Origin: Streptomyces tirandamycinicus
Lineage (GTDB): Bacteria > Actinomycetota > Actinomycetes > Streptomycetales > Streptomycetaceae
NCBI RefSeq assembly: GCF_003097515.1
Contig: NZ_CP029188.1
Coordinates: 3,598,501 to 3,662,500, forward strand
Length of the DNA: 64,000 nucleotides
Direction: 5' to 3'
Positions 1 through 8,800 of the stretch are shown one piece after another. The notes under the pieces were generated by a model. It was not told the DNA's origin and made no database searches. It was given only the letters and a program-made list of their open reading frames with translations. A program made the translations under genes and the position numbers. How positions within the stretch are numbered: position 1 is the stretch's first letter; each line of letters starts with the position of its first letter.

Positions 1-405
1 CAGTCCGGCGGCGAGGGTGCGCACCGAGTGCTGGGGCAGCGGTCCGTGCGCCGGACTGCCCTGCCCTCCGGAGACCACCGAGTGGAGCGACGGCCCGGCG
101 ACATAGCCCGTCGCCACCCACGGCACCTCCGCCTCGGTGTCCGCGTCCAGCACCGGAGCAGTCCAGGCCCCGCCCACCCGGCGGGCGGCCGCGACCTCGT
201 GCCGGAACCGGCTGCGGAACTCCTCCTGCTCGGCCAGTTCCCGCCGGACCAGCTTGACCGCGACCGTGCGCCCGCGGTCGGAGCGGGCCAGATAGACCTG
301 CCCCATGCCGCCGGCACCCAGGCGGGCCAGCAGTCGGTACGCCCCGATGCGGTGCGGATCTCCGGATGCCAGTTGCTCCATGGCCGAGCGCCCCTCCCCC
401 GACAT
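1..405 (-). CDS. Ser/Thr protein kinase, N-terminal part (truncated by window edge)
   Basis: Reading leftwards from an ATG at 405 the frame stays open to the window edge, giving about 135 residues of a Hanks-type Ser/Thr kinase. The glycine-rich P-loop LGAGGMGQVYLA (residues 29-40) and the ATP-positioning lysine in AVKLV (residue 51) are visible. The catalytic HRD and DFG motifs would lie outside the window, so activity and any C-terminal sensor domain cannot be judged. A second ATG at 381 (residue 9) is an alternative start. Family knowledge: such kinases phosphorylate regulators and cell-wall enzymes in actinobacteria; nothing here shows the substrate. Confidence 0.9.
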   Translation of the reverse strand, partial: MSGEGRSAMEQLASGDPHRIGAYRLLARLGAGGMGQVYLARSDRGRTVAVKLVRRELAEQEEFRSRFRHEVAAARRVGGAWTAPVLDADTEAEVPWVATGYVAGPSLHSVVSGGQGSPAHGPLPQHSVRTLAAGL

Positions 406-827
406 GCGTGGACATCACGCGCGTGTGCGTGCGGGTGTGCGCGTACGGTTCTACGCGCGTGCCCGATCGCATGAGAATAGTGCGCTCCGGGCCGGCACCC
501 GCGGACAATCGCGTCCGGGCCGGGACCGGCCCGAAACCCAGCCGCGTTCCCGTCCGTTGCGATCCTCCGTGGGCCCGTGAGGAGACACCCGGGCCAGGAG
601 ACACCCACGACCGTTCCGCCGGTTCCCGGGAATCGGGCGGACGCGCCGCCGGAAGCCCGTGCGCGACACATCGAACGGGCGTACCCGGACCCGGACCCGG
701 TCCGTCCCTGTGCCGTACCCGTCCCCGGTCCGGACCCGGTCCGCCCCTGTGCCGGACTCGAAGCCCCGGACTCGAAGCCCGTACCCGGACCCCGGCCTGG
801 CCCCGAGGCCCCGGCCCTCAGGCCATG
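406..827. other. intergenic, no gene supported; GC-rich direct repeat
   Basis: This stretch between the kinase start and the marR stop shows only shadow frames. It contains a 23-bp direct repeat with one mismatch (693-715 and 732-754, beginning GGACCCGGTCCG) and a short duplicated ACTCGAAGCCC block near 755-782. No convincing promoter or RNA gene was seen. Confidence 0.5.
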
Positions 828-1499
828 TCAGCGATGCGACCCGGCGGCCTCGTCCGGGGTGGCCGTGGCCTGCCCGCCGTCCGATGCGAGCGCTTCCATC
901 GCGGCGGAGAGCCGCTCCAGCACCCGTACGGTCTCCGCGAACTGCTCGTCGCCGAGGTGGCCGGCGAGGCGTCCGGCGAGCTCGGCGTGACCCGGGCCGA
1001 TCTTCTCGATCGCCGCCATGCCCTCGGCGGTGGGCCGGAGCAGCTTGGCCCGGCGGTGCGCCGGGTTCGGCACGTACTCGGCGAGGCCGTTGCCGACGAG
1101 CAGGTCGGCGATCCGTTGCACGCTCTGCCGGGTGATGCCCATGGCCCGGGCGATGCCCGCGACCGGAAGGGGCTCGCGCAGCACGGCACCGAGGACCTGC
1201 CACCAGGCGGAGGTCAGCCCGGCCGGCCGGGCCAGTTCGTCGGCGACGCCGAGGAACTGGCCGTTCAGCCGGAACACGCTGAGGGCGGCCCTGCTGAGCA
1301 GGTCCTGACGCTCCCCGGCCGGTTCCCGGGCGGGTGGGACGGCCGAACCACGGTCCGGATCACGGTCCCAACCATGGCCCGAACCATGGCCCGGATCACG
1401 GTCCCAACCATGGCCCGAACCATGGCCCGGATCACGCTCCGAGCCATGGCCCGAGCCATGGCCCGAGCCAGCGGGATCGATGCTGCGGCCGCCGGTCAT
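828..1499 (-). CDS. MarR-family transcriptional regulator with repeat-expanded N-terminus
   Basis: The product is 223 aa. Residues from about 65 onward form a typical MarR winged-helix protein: SVFRLNGQFLGVADELARPAGLTSAWWQVLGAV, a recognition region GITRQSVQRIADLLVGNGLAEYV, and the wing PAHRRAKLLRPTAEG. The first ~52 residues are low complexity, built of Gly-His-Gly-Ser/Trp-Asp-Arg-Asp-Pro units encoded by a DNA tandem repeat. The ATG at 1499 overlaps the TGA of the upstream DJ-1/PfpI gene (ATGA), so the two genes are an operon with translational coupling. The likely operator is the double palindrome at 2198-2232 in front of the operon. Ligand unknown. A downstream start skipping the repeats is possible, but the coupling favours this one. 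Confidence 0.85.
   Translation of the reverse strand: MTGGRSIDPAGSGHGSGHGSERDPGHGSGHGWDRDPGHGSGHGWDRDPDRGSAVPPAREPAGERQDLLSRAALSVFRLNGQFLGVADELARPAGLTSAWWQVLGAVLREPLPVAGIARAMGITRQSVQRIADLLVGNGLAEYVPNPAHRRAKLLRPTAEGMAAIEKIGPGHAELAGRLAGHLGDEQFAETVRVLERLSAAMEALASDGGQATATPDEAAGSHR
1357..1428. repeat. 36-bp tandem repeat inside marR
   Basis: Two perfect 36-bp units (1357-1392 and 1393-1428) are followed by a degenerate third, with 12-bp subrepeats based on ACCATGGCCCGA extending to about 1470. All periods are multiples of three, so copy-number change would lengthen or shorten the regulator's N-terminal tail without a frameshift. Confidence 0.85.
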
Positions 1500-2137
1500 G
1501 CCTCGAGCTCCTCGAACGCCGCCGGGTCCGAGTCGTGGAACAGCCGGTACCAGGCGTCGAGCTTGCCGCCCTCGAACGCGCCGAGCCTGCCGAGCACTTC
1601 ACGGGCGAACGCGACCGGCTCGGTCGGGCCGGCGGTGATCAGATCGCGGTCGGTCACCGCATCGGTGTCGACGTAGTGCCCGCCGCCGCCGTAGCCCGTG
1701 GCGGCCAGGTAGAACGACACCGCGCTGGTGTGCCTCCGGTCGTCCAGCAGACCCTCGCGCGCCAGCCCGGCCGTGGCCCCGCAGATCGCGGCGACGGGTA
1801 CCCCCGAGTCGAGGAACTCCCGCGCCTTGCGGGCGAACGGCGCCAGGTCGTCGCCGGTGTCCCACAGGTCGGCGCCGGCGAGGATGAGCAGCTCGCTGTC
1901 CTCCGGCCGCAGCGCGTCGAGGTCGAGGTCGGGCTGGATGCGCAGGCCGCCGATCGTGGTGACCTGCTTGTCGGCGGTGATGCCGACCGTGCGCACGGTG
2001 TGGCCGGTGCGCGCGAGCCAGGCGGTCGCGTGCCCCGTCTCCCAGTCGGCGAACGTGTCGTAGACGGCCACGTGAACCGACCTGGCGGCTGCCGAAGCCT
2101 CGGCGGTCCCGGTGGTGGATGTCGTGTCGGCGGTCAT
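1496..2137 (-). CDS. DJ-1/PfpI-family protein
   Basis: The product is 213 aa of the class I glutamine amidotransferase-like DJ-1/PfpI fold. VHVAVYDTFADWE forms the N-terminal strand, and the nucleophile elbow is VAAICGATAGLA with a cysteine (about residue 117), as in DJ-1/PfpI proteins. I chose the ATG at 2137 because GGGGAGG lies just upstream; a longer frame to 2248 would begin inside the operator. Members include chaperones, glyoxalases and proteases, so the reaction cannot be assigned from sequence. The marR gene follows directly with a 4-nt overlap, which suggests that the regulator controls this gene. Confidence 0.85.
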   Translation of the reverse strand: MTADTTSTTGTAEASAAARSVHVAVYDTFADWETGHATAWLARTGHTVRTVGITADKQVTTIGGLRIQPDLDLDALRPEDSELLILAGADLWDTGDDLAPFARKAREFLDSGVPVAAICGATAGLAREGLLDDRRHTSAVSFYLAATGYGGGGHYVDTDAVTDRDLITAGPTEPVAFAREVLGRLGAFEGGKLDAWYRLFHDSDPAAFEELEA

Positions 2138-2197
2138 GGCGGCCTCCCCGTCCCGGTGGTCGAGCTCCGTCCCGCCCCTGCGGTCGAGCTCCCTCGA

Positions 2198-2232
2198 TGA
2201 CAGAAGGCTGTCATGATGACAGCATTCTGTCA
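2198..2232. promoter_or_regulatory. double palindromic operator, probable MarR binding site
   Basis: Two 16-bp perfect-arm palindromes lie in tandem: TGACAGAAGGCTGTCA (2198-2213) and TGACAGCATTCTGTCA (2217-2232). Each has TGACAG/CTGTCA arms around a 4-bp spacer, and their centres are 19 bp apart. They sit between the divergent DJ-1/marR operon and the aminotransferase gene. Perfect arms and tandem arrangement are typical of MarR dimer sites; assignment to the neighbouring MarR is inferred from position. Confidence 0.7.
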
Positions 2233-2333
2233 ATGGTGGGTGTGGCATCCCGCGACACGTTGCCCATGAAAGTGGCGGAGGCCATACAAGGTGGCCATGT
2301 CGGCCCCGGCCGGCGCCTCCCTAACCTGGCCGC

Positions 2334-3695
2334 ATGACCCCTCATGTCGAACCCGATCCCCGGGCCGGCGCGGCCGTGAAGGCCGCCGACCGCGCTCACG
2401 TCTTCCACTCGTGGTCCGCCCAGGGCCTGATCGACCCGCTCGCCGTGGCCGGCGCGGAGGGTTCGTACTTCTGGGACTACGACGGCAACCGCTACCTCGA
2501 CTTCACCAGCGGCCTCGTCTACACCAACATCGGCTACCAGCACCCCAGGGTCGTCGAGGCGATCCAGGAACAGGCGGGGCGGCTGGCCACGTTCGCGCCG
2601 GCCTTCGCCGTCGACGTGCGCTCGGAGGCGGCGCGGCTGATAGCCGAGCGCACCCCCGGCGACCTGGACAAGATCTTCTTCACCAACGGCGGCGCCGAGG
2701 CCGTCGAGAACGCGGTCCGGATGGCCCGTCTGCACACGGGCCGGGCGAAGGTGCTCTCGGCGTACCGCTCGTACCACGGCGCCACCTCCACGGCGATCAA
2801 CCTCACCGGCGACCCGCGCCGCTGGGCGTCCGACACGGCCTCGGCGGGCGTCGTCCACTTCTGGGCGCCGTTCCCCTACCGCTCGCCGTTCTACTCCGCC
2901 ACGGAGGCGGAGGAGTGCGCGCGGGCGCTGCAGCACCTGGAGGACACGATCGCGTTCGAGGGTCCGGGGACCGTCGCCGCGATCGTCCTGGAGACCATCC
3001 CCGGCACCGCGGGCATCATGACCCCGCCGCCCGGGTACCTCGCCGGGGTCCGCGAGATCTGCGACCGGTACGGCATCGTGTTCGTCCTCGACGAGGTCAT
3101 GGCGGGCTTCGGGCGTACGGGCAGGTGGTTCGCGGCGGAGCACTACGACGTGGTGCCCGACCTGATGACCTTCGCCAAGGGGGTCAACTCCGGTTATGTG
3201 CCGCTCGGCGGCGTGGCCATCTCCGCCGAGATCGCGGCGACCTTCGACAAGCGCCCGTACCCCGGTGGCCTCACCTACTCCGGCCACCCGCTCGCCTGCG
3301 CCGCCGCCGTCGCGACGATCCGGGTGATGGAGGACGAGAAGGTCGTCGAGCAGGCCGCCCACATCGGCGAGACCGTGCTCGGCCCGGGGCTGCGCGCGCT
3401 GGCCGAGCGCCACCCCTCGGTGGGCGAGGTGCGCGGTCTCGGCGCGTTCTGGGCCCTGGACCTGGTGCGCGACCGCGAGACCCGGGAACCGCTGGTGCCG
3501 TACAACGCCTCGGGCGAGGCGGCCGCCCCGATGGCCGCCTTCGGCGCGGCCTGCAAGAAGAACGGCCTGTGGCCCTTCATCAACATGAACCGCACCCACG
3601 CCGTCCCGGCCTGCAACATCACCGAGGCCGAGGCCAAGGAGGGACTGGCGGCCCTGGACGAGGCCCTCTCGGTCGCCGACGAGCACACCGTCTGA
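2334..3695 (+). CDS. class III PLP-dependent aminotransferase
   Basis: The product is 453 aa, normal for fold-type I class III (omega) aminotransferases. Visible landmarks are FFTNGGAEAVENAVRMAR (substrate/PLP phosphate region), SYHGAT, the aspartate in FVLDEVMAGFGRTGRWFA that contacts the pyridine nitrogen, and the Schiff-base lysine in TFAKGVNSGY (residue 282). The family moves amino groups between omega-amino acids, taurine, diamines or beta-alanine and a keto acid; the substrate is not readable here. No strong Shine-Dalgarno sequence precedes the ATG, so a short-leader or leaderless message is possible. The GntR/FCD gene downstream (343 bp away) may regulate it. The upstream operator is shared with the divergent DJ-1 operon. 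Confidence 0.9.
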   Translation: MTPHVEPDPRAGAAVKAADRAHVFHSWSAQGLIDPLAVAGAEGSYFWDYDGNRYLDFTSGLVYTNIGYQHPRVVEAIQEQAGRLATFAPAFAVDVRSEAARLIAERTPGDLDKIFFTNGGAEAVENAVRMARLHTGRAKVLSAYRSYHGATSTAINLTGDPRRWASDTASAGVVHFWAPFPYRSPFYSATEAEECARALQHLEDTIAFEGPGTVAAIVLETIPGTAGIMTPPPGYLAGVREICDRYGIVFVLDEVMAGFGRTGRWFAAEHYDVVPDLMTFAKGVNSGYVPLGGVAISAEIAATFDKRPYPGGLTYSGHPLACAAAVATIRVMEDEKVVEQAAHIGETVLGPGLRALAERHPSVGEVRGLGAFWALDLVRDRETREPLVPYNASGEAAAPMAAFGAACKKNGLWPFINMNRTHAVPACNITEAEAKEGLAALDEALSVADEHTV

Positions 3696-4038
3696 CGCGG
3701 CCGGGCGCGCGGTCCCGCGGGGCCGGCACCCGGTCCCACGCCGGGCCGGCGGGGCGGCGAGCCCGCCCCGGCCCCTCTACGCGTGCGCCCCGGCCCTTCT
3801 GTCGTACGCCACGGGGCCGGGGCCGGGGCCGACCGTGCGGTGAGGGGTGGAGCCGGTGCTGCGCCCGGGCGGCCGGGCCACGAGGCTACCGGGGGTCCGG
3901 CGCGGCCCGGGGCGGGAGCCCGAGGGCCGCCGTGGGGCTCGGCACGGCCCGGGCGGGAGCCTACGGGCGGCGTGGGCGGGGCGGCGGCCGCCGTGGGGCT
4001 TAGGGTGTCCGTCGAACCGGACGGAGGAGACCGACACC
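3696..4038. other. intergenic, no gene; GC-rich duplicated blocks
   Basis: No coding frame is supported here. The sequence has a duplicated block containing CGGGCGGGAGCC and GCCGCCGTGGGGCT (copies near 3908-3940 and 3945-4004), and several GC-rich self-complementary stretches after the aminotransferase stop that could terminate transcription. The Shine-Dalgarno GGAGGAGA for the next gene is at 4023-4030. Confidence 0.5.
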
Positions 4039-4719
4039 ATGCCCGCGAGCGGAGCTGTCACACGCAACACCCTGCGGCAGCAGATCGCCGACGCATTGCG
4101 GGACGAAGTGCTGGCCGGACGGCTGCGGCCCGGCCAGGAGTTCACCGTCAAACACATCGCCGAGCAGTACGGCGTCTCCGCCACCCCCGTCCGCGAGGCC
4201 CTCGTCGACCTCGCCGGACAGGGCCTGCTCGACTCCAACCAGCACCGCGGCTTCCAGGTGCACCGCTTCTCCGTCGAGGACTTCCGCGGCATGATCGAGG
4301 CCCGCTCGCTCATCGTCGACGCCGTCCTCCGCAGGGGCGGAGTGCCCGGCGCCCAGCCGGCGGTGGGCCCCGCGCTGGTCTCCGTACGCCGCCGCGCGGA
4401 GGAGGCCGCACGGGCCGCCCGCTGCGGCGACCTGAACGTCCTCATCGGCTACGACCTGCGGTTCTGGCGTGAACTGGGTGCCCTCGTCACCAACCGCTAC
4501 ATCGCCGACTTCCTCGACCGGCTCCGGGTGCAGTCCTGGGTCTTCGCCGTGCCCCGGCTACGGGCCGAGCCCGACCTCGGGAGCTGGCTGTGGAGCGGTC
4601 ACGAGCAGCTCGCCGACGCGATCGCACGCGGCGACGCCTCGGCGGCCCGGACACTGATCGCGGCGGACGACGACCTGGCCCTGCGCTGGGCGGAGCGCTT
4701 GGAGCGGCGCCCGGAGTGA
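4039..4719 (+). CDS. GntR-family regulator, FCD (FadR-like) subfamily
   Basis: The product is 226 aa. An N-terminal winged helix (RQQIADALRDEVLAGRLRPGQEFTVKHIAEQYGVSATPVREALVDLAGQGLL, about residues 11-62) carries the FCD-type SATPVREAL recognition helix. An all-helical effector domain follows, ending in WSGHEQLADAIARGDASAARTLI. The ATG at 4039 is preceded by GGAGGAGA; a longer open frame upstream (from 3847) is GC-rich shadow. FCD regulators usually respond to organic acids or amino-acid catabolites. Position suggests, but does not prove, control of the aminotransferase. Confidence 0.88.
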   Translation: MPASGAVTRNTLRQQIADALRDEVLAGRLRPGQEFTVKHIAEQYGVSATPVREALVDLAGQGLLDSNQHRGFQVHRFSVEDFRGMIEARSLIVDAVLRRGGVPGAQPAVGPALVSVRRRAEEAARAARCGDLNVLIGYDLRFWRELGALVTNRYIADFLDRLRVQSWVFAVPRLRAEPDLGSWLWSGHEQLADAIARGDASAARTLIAADDDLALRWAERLERRPE

Positions 4720-5049
4720 CGGCGGGGCCGGTGACCGAGCCGGACCGGCGAGACCCGGAGTGACGGCAGGTCCGGTGCCGGAACGAGACCGGGCGGGAGC
4801 AAGGCCGGAGCGAGCCGGACCGGTGGGCCCGGCCCGGACCCCGGGGGAACCGGCGGGCCCCGACCCAACCCCCGAGGGAACCGGCGGGCCCGGGGCCGCG
4901 CGGACCGGCCCGAGGATGGGTAAGGGACCTGCAGACCCCCGGCACGGTGCCGCCACCCGGGCCGAACCGGCGTCGGCGACGGCTGTCTGTGCGGGATGTG
5001 CCAGGAGCACTACGCTGTGCCGACCGTCGCACAACCTGCTACGACTCCG

Positions 5050-5718
5050 ATGGAGAGCGAGCCCGTCTTGGCCTGTGACCTCTGGCTGGTCCCCCTCGTC
5101 GATGTGCTGTGCCACAGCCCGGACAACCCCTTCGCCGAGGAGATCGCCTCGTACGACAAGGCCCTCACCGAGGCCGGTCTGCCCACCGTTCCCGTCTTCG
5201 CCTACATGCCCGGCCTCTCGGGCGATGTCGCCCCGGTCGCCGGCTTCGACTACGACGCCCTGCACTTCCTGCGCCGGGCGTACCTCCTCCAGCTCTGCGG
5301 GCTGGCGGTGACGCCCGTCGACGAACTGGGCGGCGACTACGAGCAGCTGCTGGAGATGTTCGAGTCCACAGCCCAGCGGTCCCACCTGGTGTGGCACTAC
5401 GACCACGCCGGCGCCTACGTCCCCGTCGACTTTCCCGAGCCCCTGTCCAGCGAGGAACTCCTCGCCGGCGGCGGGCCGCTGGGGTCCTCCCAGGGCCTGC
5501 TGCGCGAACTCGAGTACGTGGCCCCGTCCATCGGCATCGACCCCGCCAACCCCCCGTCCGCCCCGGCCCCGCCCACCCGTCCCACCTCCCTGGAGGAGCC
5601 GGCGGGACCCATCCCCCACGACGACAGCCCGTTCGCCCGTGAACGCCATGTCTGGCTGGGCCTGCACGCGGCCGCGACCCGAAGCCTGGGCCAGGGCTCA
5701 ATGATCATCTTCAGCTGA
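5050..5718 (+). CDS. conserved actinobacterial hypothetical protein
   Basis: This 222-residue protein is acidic and soluble, with no signal peptide or membrane segment. It begins MESEPVLACDLWLVPLVDVL and has a proline-rich, probably flexible stretch (about residues 160-185) before a C-terminal block HVWLGLHAAATRSLGQGSMIIFS. I recognise the type as a Streptomyces conserved hypothetical but know no function. The ATG at 5050 is preferred; an in-frame ATG at 4996 would add 18 residues unlike the rest. The 330 bp upstream (4720-5049) holds only GC-rich repeats (CCGGAGTGACGGC near 4711 and 4756) and no gene. Confidence 0.7.
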   Translation: MESEPVLACDLWLVPLVDVLCHSPDNPFAEEIASYDKALTEAGLPTVPVFAYMPGLSGDVAPVAGFDYDALHFLRRAYLLQLCGLAVTPVDELGGDYEQLLEMFESTAQRSHLVWHYDHAGAYVPVDFPEPLSSEELLAGGGPLGSSQGLLRELEYVAPSIGIDPANPPSAPAPPTRPTSLEEPAGPIPHDDSPFARERHVWLGLHAAATRSLGQGSMIIFS

Positions 5719-5834
5719 CCGCGCATCCGCCCGTGCGCCGGCGACCGTGACCGCGGCCCGTGCCGCGACGGCACCCCGCGCACGTGAGGGCGGCCCGCGC
5801 ATGTGCGCGAGCTGCCCTCTTCGCTTCCAGCGGG

Positions 5835-8800
5835 TCAGCCGATAGCGGTGTGACCGCTCCAACTGGTCCCGACACTGGTGTTGACGACGTTGAACATCGC
5901 GGTGGAACCGAGCCGCACGGTGCCGCTCCCGAGATACACCGAGGCGTTGCCGTCCGACCGCACGGCCCAGACGTCGGGTACGCCGTCGCCGGTCACATCG
6001 GGCGTGCCCAGGACGAACGGCACATCGTCCGAGTGCCATCCCGCGCTGCCGTAGAGGAAGTCGACTCCGCCCTCGGCGGCCGTCTGCACGGCGAACGAGG
6101 ACAGATCGGTCCCGGCGCCGGCGAGTTTGCCCTGCCGCAGGTAGATCCTGCCGGTGGTGTCGGTCCGGTAGACGAGATCCAGTCCCGCACCGCCCCTGAC
6201 GTCGTCGACCTGCACCAGGTCCCGCTGCGACCAGTCGTCCCCGCTGAGCTGGGTGACGCCGCTGAAGCTCGCCCCCGTGTACCCGGTGAAGGCCCACAGG
6301 CCACTGCCGGCAGTGGCGAGCAGGTCGGGGCGCCCGTCGCCGGTGGCGTCACCGACGGACAGGATCTGGGTGAGCGCCCCGGTGGCCGGCGCGCCGCCCG
6401 GCAGCAGCATCTCCCGGCGCTGCCCGACGTCGAAGCCGCCGTATCCGTCACCGGGGTAGACGTAGAGCTTCCCGTCCGGCATCCGAGCGACAAGATCCTG
6501 GATGCCGTCGCCGGGCAGCCAGTCCCCGTTGTGCGAGATCAGCGCATCCGTCCAGTACCCGTCGTCGAGCAGCGCGGCGCCATCCCCGGCCGCCGAGTAC
6601 GCGGCCGCCATGGAGAAGTGGAGGCGGTCGGTGCCCTGGGTCTTGGCGTACAGGAGGAGATTGCCCGACGGGTCGATGGTGTAGACGTCCGGCACCTGGT
6701 CGCCGGTGACGTCCCCGGCGGCGTCCAGTTGAGGGCTCGGCCGCACGTTGAACAGGTACTTCGTGACCCCGGAGATGTTGCCGACGCTGTCGGCGCTGCG
6801 TACGTAGAGCACGCTGGGGCCGGCGTGCGGCGGCTGGAGCGTGACGACCGCCCGGCCGCCGTTGGCCGAGTCGGGCAGGGCCTTCTTGTCGAAGGCCGTG
6901 TTGAAGCTGTACTGGTACTCCTTCACGCCGGCCGCCGGCCCGTTGGGCGTGAAGACGAACTGCCCCGCCGTGCCGAAGGCGGACGTGCTCCAGGTGCTGC
7001 CGTCATCGCCCGGGGGCGGGAAGGCGGCGGACGAGACGCCCGGGCTGTTCGGTGCCGAGTGGTCGACGGTGAACTGGCAGAGCGCGGTCGTGTGCGGAGG
7101 CCCCCACGCGGAGGTGGCTCCCTCGGCGTCCTTCGAGTACACCGACCAGGTGTACGTCGCGCCGTGCGTGAAGCTGGACCACGGGATGGTGTACGGCGTC
7201 ATGGCGCCGGTGCTGTTCGTGGCGTGGTCGGCGTCGTGCAGCGGGCTGCTCGCGAATCCCGTGCGCCAGACCTTCAGGTGCAGGTACTTGAGGTTTCCGT
7301 CGGCATCGGAGGCCGAGGAGCTGAACGTGATGTCCTGTTTCCCGATCGAAAGGTAGGGCGAGGCGGTGTCACACGTGCCGCCCGGGGAGGTCTTCATGAG
7401 CGAACCCGTCGGCTCGTTCGGGGCCCGGTTGTAGACGACCTCGACGTACGGGGAGCTCTCGCCGTTGGCCTGGAACTTCTTCCAGGCGTTGGTGTCGCTC
7501 TCGTTCGCTGCACGCAGCCCCAGGGTGAGCGCCGTCCACTTCTTGTCGGATGCCTCCTGGGCGGCGGACTTGATGTCCATGGCGACCCACTTGTCCGGGC
7601 AGGAGCCCGACTTGTAGCCGTGCCCGTTGGTCTGGCTCGACAGCACGCGCGTCCAGCTCGGCTGCTTGTTCCAGGTGCTGGAGCTGGAGATCGCACCGGT
7701 GAGGTAGAGGTTGTACTGACGCGACGAGCATCCCCAGGAGTACGTCTGCAGTGCGCGGAAGGTCGCCGACTGCACCTTCGTCCCGTGCAGGGTCGAGCCG
7801 TACTCGAAGGTGAAGACGGAGCGGGAGAGTCCGCCCGTGGTCGACTCGTAGCCGACGCGCGCGTCGTTGGTGCCGTCGTTGAAGTTCTGGCCGTTGTAGA
7901 AGCTGGAGCCGGGGTACTTCGCGTACAGCAGCGTCCAGTTCTTCTTCCGCCCCTTGAAGGAAGGGTCGATGAACACCGGGTAGACCGTCTCCGGATCGGC
8001 GAGCAGCTCCTCGTCCACGTCGAGGCCGAGCACGCCGTCGTCGTCGAGGCTGGCGTCCAGGACGGCGTCGTGGCTCCCGGGCTGCGGCCCGGCGAGACCC
8101 GGCAGGGCGAGTGCGGTGGAGCCCACTGCCGGATCGGGCGCCGGTACGGGCTCGCCGATGGTGGCCCTGACGGCCCCGGCGGAGTCCCACACGTACGGGG
8201 TCGGGGAGGAGGCGAACTCCTCGCCGGTGCTGTCACGGGCACTGACGACGTCCGTGGCGTCGTCGAGCGTGAAGCTCAGGCTGGGGGAGGAGAGCCGGTA
8301 GTCGAGCCGGTCCAGCAGCGGGTCCTGCGCGGCCTGACGGGTGTGGACGACGAGGACGTGCGAATAGCCGCCGTCCCGAGCGGTGAGCAGCAGGTCGATG
8401 CCGGGGCGCACGTTCTGGTACAGCGCGCGGGGGCCGTTCACGAGGGGCTCGGGCAGCGGGCCGGGCCAGCGCACGACGAGGTCGTGGCCGCCGGTGGTCA
8501 TGCGGACCAGATCGGTCCAGGTGCCGTCCGAGGACGAGGGGCTGACGGCTCCCGCCCCGGGCAGAGGCGTCCGCACGGTCGCGCGGGAGGCCCGCCCGCC
8601 GCCGTCCTCTTCGCCGGCGCCGCCCCTGCTCCCAGGGTGGTCCGCGCTGCCCGCGCTGAACAGCAGCGGGTCGTTGACGGCCCTGGGCGTGTAGCCGCCG
8701 TCCACGCGCTGCAGGGTCGTGTCGACCGGCTTCCACTCGCCGCCGACTCTGGCCCGGATCGTGTCGCTGTACGTTCGGGTCCTGAGCAGCCCGTCGGGCC

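Noticed and set aside
1334..2200. 288-residue plus-strand frame starting in the Asn-His-Gly-Pro repeat
   Set aside because: Generated by the minisatellite read on the wrong strand and antisense to DJ-1; no ribosome site or domain.
2211..3686. 491-residue minus-strand open frame opposite the aminotransferase
   Set aside because: It is the GC-rich antisense shadow of a clear PLP enzyme; the sequence is Gly/Arg/Val-rich with no domain.
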